A stretch of DNA of 64,000 bases, from the NCBI RefSeq assembly GCF_000327485.1, contig NC_019943.1, forward strand, positions 2,666,001 to 2,730,000. Reading direction: 5' to 3'. This stretch comes from Methanoregula formicica SMSP. Its GTDB lineage: Archaea > Halobacteriota > Methanomicrobia > Methanomicrobiales > Methanospirillaceae. The notes beneath the pieces were generated by a model. It searched no databases. It was not told the origin of the DNA and saw only the letters and a program-made list of their open reading frames with translations. Below are positions 41,608 through 48,839 of the stretch, piece after piece. The translations under genes were made by a program, and so were the position numbers. Each line of letters begins with the position of its first letter. The first letter of the stretch is position 1.

Positions 41608-43101
41608 TCAGGCATTTCCGATAAACGCAAAGTCGATGTACCCTTTGTACGGGTCGGTCCCGAGCAGTTTCACCCGCACTTTCTGGCCCACGCGAAGGCC
41701 CCGCTCTTTCTCGATGACGCGGCCCTCCGCGGGGGGAGCAAGGAGCCGGACATAGGTCCCTTTCATGGACGCACCGGTCACGAGAGCGGGGAAAACCTCG
41801 CCGATCCGGTTGCGCAGGAGCACGGCGGCGGCAGCCTTGCGCATGAACCGCTCCGCCTTCTTGGACTGCTTCTCCTGGTCGGTCAGCCACTGGCAGATCT
41901 CCTCGAGTTCCCGAGGGGTGTACGGGACTTCCTGCCGGTCGATCACGGACTTGATGAGCCGCTGGATGACGAGATCGGCATAGCGCCGGTTGGGTGCCGT
42001 GCCGTGCGTGTAATCCATGACCGCAAGCGCGAAGTGACCAATCGGGGTGCTGTTGGGCAGGAGCATGGCATATTCCCCTGGCCCCATCAGTTTGACGACC
42101 GTCAGCGAAAGGTCCGGAAAGCGCTCCGGGTCCTTCTCCCGCTGCCGGTCTAAGAACCGGGCAAGGGCTTTGACATCGGGCTGGTCCGGCAGGTCTTCGC
42201 CAAGCGCTGCGGCGACAAGCACGATCCCGTCCCAGTGCTTGGGTACCCGGACGATCCGCTCGATCCGGGGGACCCCCGCTGCCGAGAGGAACGCCATCAT
42301 GGTCCGGTTTGCAGCAACCATGAACTCCTCGATGAGCGACCGGGCCGCGTTCTTCTCCACGAGGAGCAGGTCCCTGACCTCGCCCTTCTCGTACACCGCC
42401 TGCGCCTCGATCGTTTCAAGGTCAAGGGAGCCCTGCCCGGTCCGCTTCTGCCGCAGGCGCACCGCCGCCTCGTTCTGGAGCCGGATCTGGTCAGCGAGCC
42501 CGGGGATGATGCTGACATTGTCGGGCTCGGGAACGTTCCCCTCAAGCCAGGCACCGACCTGCTCGTACACCAGTTTTGCCTTGTTCTCGACCAGCGCACG
42601 GCCAACCGTGCCGTACCGGATGTTCCCGTCCGGGAGGACCCAGTAGTCCACGACCATCGCAAGACAGTCCTTCCCCGGCAGGAGGGAGGTGATCCCTGCC
42701 GAGAGTTTCAGGGGAAGCATGGGGAACGTTGCCACGTCGAGGTAAATCGAGGCGCCGTTGAGGGCGGCATGCCGGTCGGTCCGGGAGTTCTTCGGGACAC
42801 GGCTGTCGACATCGGCGATGGCGACCTGCACGTGGATCTCGCCGTTGGTCTCCTTCTCGCAGTACTCCAGCTGGTCAAGGTCCATGGAGTCGAAGTTGTC
42901 AATGGATGACCAGAGGAGGGCACGCAGGTCTTTTGTGGAATGCCGTGGCCATTTCTGGTCACCTTCCTCCATGTTGCCGACCTCCCGCATCACGGTATTG
43001 GAAAACTGTGGCCTAAAACCGTACTTCTTCATGGCATCCCAGGCAATCGCCTCCATGTCAACTGCCGGGGCACCGCGTCGTGTTCGTGGCTTTCTGGTCA
43101 T
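41608..43101 (-). CDS. RNase II/R-family exoribonuclease (RNB domain)
   Basis: This 497-residue protein has the RNB catalytic domain at about 65-385: SSIDNFDSMDLDQLEYCEKE with its Asp cluster, VQVAIADVDSRVPKNS, LPLKLSAGITSLLPGKDCLA and YTHGTAPNRRYADLVIQRLI. An S1/OB-like tail (TGASMKGTYVRLLAPPAEGR, GQKVRVKLLGTDPYKG) ends it. N-terminal cold-shock domains of RNase R are absent. It degrades RNA 3' to 5'. Such proteins are patchy in archaea, so gene transfer is possible. Confidence 0.9.
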   Translation of the reverse strand: MTRKPRTRRGAPAVDMEAIAWDAMKKYGFRPQFSNTVMREVGNMEEGDQKWPRHSTKDLRALLWSSIDNFDSMDLDQLEYCEKETNGEIHVQVAIADVDSRVPKNSRTDRHAALNGASIYLDVATFPMLPLKLSAGITSLLPGKDCLAMVVDYWVLPDGNIRYGTVGRALVENKAKLVYEQVGAWLEGNVPEPDNVSIIPGLADQIRLQNEAAVRLRQKRTGQGSLDLETIEAQAVYEKGEVRDLLLVEKNAARSLIEEFMVAANRTMMAFLSAAGVPRIERIVRVPKHWDGIVLVAAALGEDLPDQPDVKALARFLDRQREKDPERFPDLSLTVVKLMGPGEYAMLLPNSTPIGHFALAVMDYTHGTAPNRRYADLVIQRLIKSVIDRQEVPYTPRELEEICQWLTDQEKQSKKAERFMRKAAAAVLLRNRIGEVFPALVTGASMKGTYVRLLAPPAEGRVIEKERGLRVGQKVRVKLLGTDPYKGYIDFAFIGNA

Positions 43102-43879
43102 GGTTCGTGATCAAGACAGTGTGTCAGCTCTTCTCCCATATGTCCTGATCGGACCGGGCAAGGGGATCCAAGGGCTGGGTGGAATGCCGGTTTTTCGTGT
43201 TGTTTCTTCCAATGAACTGCCGGCAGGTTTACGGATGATTGGGTTGGGGCCAGCAAATCTGAAAGTAAATTTTTTAAACATTTTCTCCGTTGAAATCCTT
43301 TGAAGTAATGATGGGGGCTGATGCCCCCATATCCCTATCAAGATGCTTGCCGCCGCCGATTCAAAGAACCTGATGGTTCTTCTCGACTTCGTGGTTCTGA
43401 TGAACCACTCAATCCCCAAAGGGCGAGTCGAAGTTATCACTTCTCCACAGCCAGCGGCTGTCCCCGTGGCGGCTTCAAATTCTTTTTTTTGAAAACAACC
43501 TTTGTCGGAGTATCCCTTTCAGGTAATACAGAGGCATCGCCTGCGCCCCCGCCCCCACGGGGATGTTGAGGGTCTTCAGACCCGAGACACGAGAAGAACC
43601 TGCAAGGTTCTTCGAGTCAGGGCTTTCGAAGAACGCATCCGCATTCTTCTCATCCTCCTGATTTTTCAAACCAGTCGGAGGCGCAAGGGGGGTAATCGAA
43701 GGAGGAAATAGGTATTCTTCAGAGCAAAAAACGGACGGCATCAACGGTTATTTGCCCGTCGGTGCACTTGGTATCTGTTCAGGAATAAAAGAGAGGGGCT
43801 GATTCATCCTCCAGTCGTGCGGCTCTGAAAATATCAGGAAAAACGGGATGAAAAAATCTCCGTTCTATCCCGCTCGGAC
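43102..43879. repeat. Long intergenic region containing hairpin island 2
   Basis: No supported gene in 778 bp. From about 43360 to 43660 it holds perfect stems: AAGAACC/GGTTCTT with loop TGAT (43364-43381), GTGGTTC/GAACCAC with loop TGAT (43391-43408), GGGTCT/AGACCC with loop TC (43570-43583), and AAGAACC/GGTTCTT with loop TGCAA (43594-43612), plus a looser GAAGAAC...ATTCTTC. It matches the style of islands 1 and 3. Confidence 0.7.
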
Positions 43880-44182
43880 TCACATCTTCGACTGGTCTCT
43901 CGGGAGTGCCGTGCCGCGGGCTGCCGGGCCTTTTGCACCAAGGCCGAGCATCGGGTCGCGTTTTTTCTTCTTCTGGCTGTCCCCCTCCGATGCCGAAACT
44001 TTAGAGAGATGACAGTCGACCGGGTCCTTGTTCCCGGGGCAGGTTTTTGCCGAGAACTCCGTACAGTCGCTGCAGGCCGGCACCTGGGTTGGCAGCAGCG
44101 AGGGGAAGTGGCTCTTCCAGAGGGTCGCGCCGATTTTGCCCTGTTCGAGGAATCGCTGGATATGCCGCGCCGTGTACTTCAT
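43880..44182 (-). CDS. Unknown protein with Cys motifs, downstream of RecQ
   Basis: This 100-residue frame begins MKYTARHIQRFLEQGKIGAT and has ACSDCTEFSAKTCPGNKDPV with three cysteines, then a basic tail (SQKKKKRDPMLGL). The ATG at 44182 comes 7 bp after the RecQ stop, so it is probably co-transcribed. The family is not recognised. A start at 44251 inside RecQ is possible. Confidence 0.6.
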   Translation of the reverse strand: MKYTARHIQRFLEQGKIGATLWKSHFPSLLPTQVPACSDCTEFSAKTCPGNKDPVDCHLSKVSASEGDSQKKKKRDPMLGLGAKGPAARGTALPRDQSKM

Positions 44183-44189
44183 GTGCAGA

Positions 44190-46025
44190 TCATTGGTCGT
44201 TGACGCAGATATTCCCTTCTTTCCCCCAGGAGTATGTGTCCTGGCGGGCAATCTCTCTGAGGAAGGCCATGCCGTACTTCTCCCGCTTCACCGCCCCGAT
44301 GCCAAAGATTGTCGAGAGGCCCGCCATGCCGGACGGCCGGCGGGAAGCGAGCTCCTGCAGGGTCCGGTCAGGAAAGATAACATACGGGGGCACGCGGTTT
44401 TCTTCGGCAATCTCCCGGCGCAGGGCTTTTAAGCGCTGGAAGAGGTCTTCGCTGCCATGCACCGGCACCACCGCCGGCGAAGCACGGCGCCGTACCGCGG
44501 CGTCTTCCGGCGCCGGAAGCATCACGCGGCAACGGTTCCTTACGATCTCATCGGTCCGGGTTGTGCACCCGATCACGGGATACTGCTCACCGGCGCGGGA
44601 AAGGAATCCCTGCCGTACCATCTCCTGGATCCAGGTGCGGTACTGCGCCTTACTGTACTTCTTCCCGGTCCCATACGCAGGGAGAGAGGTGAGATTGTAC
44701 TGCCGGGCCTTCTCGTTTTTAGAGCCCCTCAGGACATCGGCGATCAGGTCGATGCCGAAACTCCGGGGGAGTTGTTTTACGCAGCCTGCGATCAGCTTTG
44801 CCGCATCCGTGCAGTCCGTCATCTCGGGGGGGTGATCGCAGGTATCGCACGAGCCGCAGTTTTCCTCCGGGTAATCCTCGCCAAAGTAGGTGAGCAGGAA
44901 CTTCCGGCGGCAGCCTGTCGTCTCGCAGTACTCTTGCATGTCGCGGAGTTTTGCGAGGGAGACTTTCAGGTGCTGTCCGCCGGAATCGCCCTGTTCGAGC
45001 AGGGAGCGGATCCTCGCGTAATCGCCCCGGCTGTACAGGAGGACGCACTCGCTGTACTGGCCGTCACGGCCGGCCCTGCCCGTCTCCTGGTAATACCCTT
45101 CGAGAGTCTTTGGCAGGTCATAGTGAATGACGAACCGCACGTCCGGCTTGTCGATTCCCATGCCGAAAGCCACCGTGGCGCAGACCACCTGCACCCGGTC
45201 GCGGATAAAGGACTCCTGCACCCGCTCCCGCTCCTGCCGGGAAAGCCCGGCATGGTATGCGGCTGCAGAAAAGCCCCGCTGCTGAAGGTCCCCGGCAACG
45301 GTCTCGGTCTCGCTGCGCGACAGGCAGTACACGATCCCTGACTCCTCGCGGTGCTGCCCGAGGTAATCGGCAAGGAATACCAGTGGGTTCTTCTTGGGAA
45401 CAACGCGGTACCGGAGGTTCTTCCGGTTGAAACTGCCCGTGAATTCCCGGGCACATTCCATCTTCAGCTGCTGCCGTATGTCCCGTCGGACCCCGGGGAT
45501 TGCGGTTGCGGTCAGGGCAATGAGGGGGATGCCGGGGAATACCTCTTTGATCCGGGCAAGCTGCCGGTACTCGGGCCGGAAGTTGTGGCCCCATTCGGAG
45601 ATGCAGTGGGCCTCGTCGATCGCGATAAGCCGTACGCGGGCAGTGGCAAGCGACGAGAGGAAGCCCGGCTGCAGGCATTTCTCCGGTGAGATGAAGAGGA
45701 GCCGGAGGTTCGCGTCGGAGATCCCCCCTGTGATCCGGGCACGCTCCTTCTGGTCGAGGCTGCTGTTCCAGGCAGCTGCCGGAATCCCCCGGGCCTGCAG
45801 GTCGTCAACCTGGTCCTTCATCAGGGAGATGAGGGGGGAGATGACCAGCGTGAGGCCGCCCAGGTACAGGGCGGGAAGCTGGTAGCAAAGCGACTTTCCG
45901 CCGCCGGTCGCCAGGATCGCGAGCGTATCGTTGCCGGAAAGAACGGAGCCGATGATCTCTTCCTGGAGCGGCAAAAACGAGGGTGAGCCCCAGTATTGCC
46001 GGAGAAGGTCGTGTATCGTTGCCAT
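44190..46025 (-). CDS. recQ: RecQ-family ATP-dependent DNA helicase
   Basis: This 611-residue superfamily-2 helicase has Walker A ATGGGKSLCYQLPAL, DEAHCISEWGHNFRPEYRQL, motif TATAIPGVRRDI, and QETGRAGRDG, then a Zn-binding RQC part (CETTGCRR...CGSCDTC), an RQC winged helix and a C-terminal HRDC domain (FQRLKALRREIAEENRVPPY). It unwinds recombination and replication structures. It is full length. RNase II and an unknown gene flank it. Confidence 0.95.
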   Translation of the reverse strand: MATIHDLLRQYWGSPSFLPLQEEIIGSVLSGNDTLAILATGGGKSLCYQLPALYLGGLTLVISPLISLMKDQVDDLQARGIPAAAWNSSLDQKERARITGGISDANLRLLFISPEKCLQPGFLSSLATARVRLIAIDEAHCISEWGHNFRPEYRQLARIKEVFPGIPLIALTATAIPGVRRDIRQQLKMECAREFTGSFNRKNLRYRVVPKKNPLVFLADYLGQHREESGIVYCLSRSETETVAGDLQQRGFSAAAYHAGLSRQERERVQESFIRDRVQVVCATVAFGMGIDKPDVRFVIHYDLPKTLEGYYQETGRAGRDGQYSECVLLYSRGDYARIRSLLEQGDSGGQHLKVSLAKLRDMQEYCETTGCRRKFLLTYFGEDYPEENCGSCDTCDHPPEMTDCTDAAKLIAGCVKQLPRSFGIDLIADVLRGSKNEKARQYNLTSLPAYGTGKKYSKAQYRTWIQEMVRQGFLSRAGEQYPVIGCTTRTDEIVRNRCRVMLPAPEDAAVRRRASPAVVPVHGSEDLFQRLKALRREIAEENRVPPYVIFPDRTLQELASRRPSGMAGLSTIFGIGAVKREKYGMAFLREIARQDTYSWGKEGNICVNDQ

Positions 46026-46207
46026 GGGAACCTGGAAATCCCCGAACGGGTCAGGAGACGTTTTTTAGAGGTTTCGACCGGAATCAGGGAAAAACCTTTG
46101 GTGCGGGACGCGCAAGTGCACAGCCCGAAAAAGGGCTGGAGGCGGGACGGTTGCCGCTGGAACCACAGGTTTTATCCCGCTGCCCCGAAAATCCACTAAG
46201 GAGTATC

Positions 46208-46873
46208 ATGACCAGAAAATGCAGTTCCTGTGGTATCCCGGCACCTGACGGAGAATCACGGTTCTGTAACCGGTGCGGGGCCGCGATCGTGGATGAACCG
46301 GAACCGCAGTTCCCGGTCTGCGGGACCTGTGGCGCACAGGTGGCCGATCCCCTGGCGCAGTTCTGTGACAAGTGCGGGGGGCCGATGAAAAAATCCCTGG
46401 CCTGCCCGACATGCGGGAACCCGGCAATCGACGAAAACTCGAAGTTCTGCACCCGGTGCGGGACAACGTTTGCAAAGCCGGGGACCTGTGCGTCCTGCGG
46501 CTTTGTCAATCCTGAAAACGCCGGCTTCTGTAACCGGTGCGGGGCAGCACTGAAGACAGCCGCCGCCCCACCCGCAGCGGCACCGGCCTCGCCTGCCCCG
46601 TCCGTGGTCCTCACCCCGAAGCGCTCTCCCCTCCCAATAGTGGAGGAGCCCCCGGCGGCCGACTGGGACCCCTGGTCCGACAGCCCCGGCGAACAGGAAA
46701 CCCCGGCGCCCGCCCCGCAGATCCGGGTCCCGCAGAAGAAATACTCCCACCTCCCCCTGATAGCCGATGAACTGAAGGATTACAAGAAATCCGCTGCGGG
46801 TCTTGACGACTTCCCGGCACCTGCTGAACCGGCATCCCGCAGGAAGGGCGGCCTCAACTTCCTGAAAAAGTAG
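46208..46873 (+). CDS. Four-zinc-ribbon protein with low-complexity tail
   Basis: This 221-residue protein begins with four double-Cys zinc ribbons (CSSCG...CNRCG, CGTCG...CDKCG, CPTCG...CTRCG, CASCG...CNRCG, residues 5-115), followed by an Ala/Pro-rich linker and a basic end (RRKGGLNFLKK). AAGGAGTATC lies right before the ATG. Such tandem ribbons usually serve as protein or nucleic acid docking platforms. It is divergent from RecQ. Confidence 0.85.
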   Translation: MTRKCSSCGIPAPDGESRFCNRCGAAIVDEPEPQFPVCGTCGAQVADPLAQFCDKCGGPMKKSLACPTCGNPAIDENSKFCTRCGTTFAKPGTCASCGFVNPENAGFCNRCGAALKTAAAPPAAAPASPAPSVVLTPKRSPLPIVEEPPAADWDPWSDSPGEQETPAPAPQIRVPQKKYSHLPLIADELKDYKKSAAGLDDFPAPAEPASRRKGGLNFLKK

Positions 46874-46961
46874 GCGGGGCCGGTGAGGCCCCCCTCATCC
46901 AGACCCGAAAACGTATAACCGCTCAGGGTACACGAATTAGTATTCCCCGCGGTGATAGTGC

Positions 46962-47927
46962 ATGAAGTCTGCAATTCCCATTCTGATTCTGTTCCTTGCA
47001 GCGTCCTGCCTCGCATTTCCTGCCGCCGCTGAGGTCTACTACAGCGCCAGCACCCCCCAGATCATCACGAAGGGCGACACGTTTGTCGTCAGCGGCATCG
47101 GTGCGAAAAACAGCACGGTTGCCCTCTGGATCATCGGGAGGGAGTACTTCGATGTCAGGACCGTGACCCCTGACCGGTACGGCAACTTTTCCCTCGTGTA
47201 CAAACCGACCGACACCATGAAGTTCCAGAACGGGCAGTATGCCGTGGTGCTTCAGGACCCCGGGCAATCGCGTTCCTTTGAGATCGGGCCCGGCAGGGAT
47301 ACCGGGGGCAACCTGACGGTCATGAACCGGGGCAAGATCATCTTCCGCCTCGGCCGGATGGAAGACCTCCCGGGCAATGTCCAGCGGGAGGCTGAGGCAC
47401 TTGCATCCTCGGCCCGGCTGGAGGGGGTAGATGACATCTTCCTTGTCCGGTATTTCTCTGTCGAAAAACCATCCATCTACTTCGACGGGATCATCCCAGC
47501 CTCGGACTCGCGCCTTCCGGACACAACAACCGGCGAGAAGATCGTCATTTCCGGCACCACGAACCTGCGGGGCGATGATGCGATCCATGCTGTTATCTCC
47601 GATGCCGGGTCCGGTACGGCGATTACCACCAAAGACATTGCCATCCTCCCCGGCAGCAGCCTGAACAGGTGGTCGTACGTTCTGGAAGAGCCCGGCCTCG
47701 AACCGGGGAAGTATCGCATCACCCTGTCCAGCGCGGCAATGGGGGGCGAAAAGAGCGCCATGGCATACGTGACGGTCAAAAACGCGGACGGCAGGGCACC
47801 CACCCACCAGCCCCCGGTACCGCTGCCGCCCAGTGAGGCTTCCCTTCCGGACTGGCTCGACAAACTCCTGATTCTCGGTATCATCTTTGTCGGTGCCGTC
47901 ATTGTCTATACCCTTACAAAAGAGTGA
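46962..47927 (+). CDS. Exported envelope protein with C-terminal anchor (DUF3821-like)
   Basis: This 321-residue protein has a signal peptide (about 1-24, LILFLAASCLAFPAAAEVYY) and an outside region of about 270 residues with beta-rich blocks (QIITKGDTFVVSGIGAKNST, GKIIFRLGRMEDLPGN). A Pro-rich stalk is followed by one membrane helix near the end (LLILGIIFVGAVIVYTLTKE). It resembles the DUF3821 proteins common in Methanoregula-like methanogens, but I rate that as similarity by eye. Confidence 0.72.
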   Translation: MKSAIPILILFLAASCLAFPAAAEVYYSASTPQIITKGDTFVVSGIGAKNSTVALWIIGREYFDVRTVTPDRYGNFSLVYKPTDTMKFQNGQYAVVLQDPGQSRSFEIGPGRDTGGNLTVMNRGKIIFRLGRMEDLPGNVQREAEALASSARLEGVDDIFLVRYFSVEKPSIYFDGIIPASDSRLPDTTTGEKIVISGTTNLRGDDAIHAVISDAGSGTAITTKDIAILPGSSLNRWSYVLEEPGLEPGKYRITLSSAAMGGEKSAMAYVTVKNADGRAPTHQPPVPLPPSEASLPDWLDKLLILGIIFVGAVIVYTLTKE

Positions 47928-47970
47928 GGGGGCAAAGGAAGAGGGGCGGACCCTCATCAAAAAAACAGGA

Positions 47971-48837
47971 TTACGAGAAGTATTCCACGATATTTTTGAA
48001 GATCTGCATGTTGGGCGATTCTTTTGGCACCGGCCTTCCCTCGCGCCGGGCCTGCTCTTTTACCAGCGGCCAGTCGTAGAGGTTGTAAAACTCCATGGCC
48101 CGTTCGGGATGCGGCATCATGCCGAGCACTTTCCTGTCGGCTGAGGTGATGCCGGCAATATCCCCGAGCGCCCCGTTGGGATTGTACGGGTATTCACCGT
48201 TTGCCGGGCTCATGTCCTCGCGGCAGTAGGTGAACGCCACCATCTTCTTCTGTTTGATCTTTTTGAGTGTCTCTGCTGAACAGGAGAAGTTTCCCTCACC
48301 ATGGGAGACCGGGCACCAGATGCGCTCGATCCCCTTTGTCCAGTGGCTTTCGTGTTCCGGCTTCAGGGTGACGAACCGGCACTCAAGCCTTCCGCCGCGG
48401 TTTGGCATGAGGGCAATCTCGCGTCCATAACTCCGGTCAAACGCGGGAACCAGGCCGAGGTTTGCCAGGATCTGGAACCCGTTGCAGATGCCAAGCACCA
48501 GATTGTCGCCATCCAGGAACTCCTGGAGTTCGTCCCAGAGGTTGTTTCTCACCCGGTTTGCATAGGCATTGCCGGCACCGGTGTCGTCGCCATACGAGAA
48601 TCCGCCCGGGAAGACGAGAAGCCGGTAGTCAGAGAGCCGCTGCTCCCCCGCGATCAGGTCGTTAATGTGGACGATGTCGGAGGCCATGCCGGCCCGGGCC
48701 AGCGCCTCCTGCGTCTCCATCTCGGAGTTGATCCCGTACCCGCTCATGATAAGAGCCTTCTCGGGGATCATCTTGCGGGCTGCGGGCGCCTTCGCTGCCA
48801 CAACGGGCCTTTTGATGTTCCTCTTTGCTGCTGCCAT
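47971..48837 (-). CDS. purQ: Phosphoribosylformylglycinamidine synthase glutaminase subunit (PurQ)
   Basis: This 288-residue class I glutamine amidotransferase has nucleophile Cys118 in LGICNGFQIL, the oxyanion loop PGGFSYGDD and the His-Glu pair in MMPHPERAMEF. It supplies ammonia to PurL in purine synthesis. The N terminus has an extra 25 basic, Ala-rich residues (MAAAKRNIKRPVVAAKAPAA) not present in bacterial PurQ. It lies 2 bp after the PurL stop on the same strand. Confidence 0.95.
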   Translation of the reverse strand: MAAAKRNIKRPVVAAKAPAARKMIPEKALIMSGYGINSEMETQEALARAGMASDIVHINDLIAGEQRLSDYRLLVFPGGFSYGDDTGAGNAYANRVRNNLWDELQEFLDGDNLVLGICNGFQILANLGLVPAFDRSYGREIALMPNRGGRLECRFVTLKPEHESHWTKGIERIWCPVSHGEGNFSCSAETLKKIKQKKMVAFTYCREDMSPANGEYPYNPNGALGDIAGITSADRKVLGMMPHPERAMEFYNLYDWPLVKEQARREGRPVPKESPNMQIFKNIVEYFS

Positions 48838-48839
48838 TG

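Noticed and set aside
43360-43660. CRISPR array in the hairpin island
   Set aside because: The repeated pieces are short inverted repeats with variable spacing, not identical direct repeats with regular spacers, and no cas genes are near.
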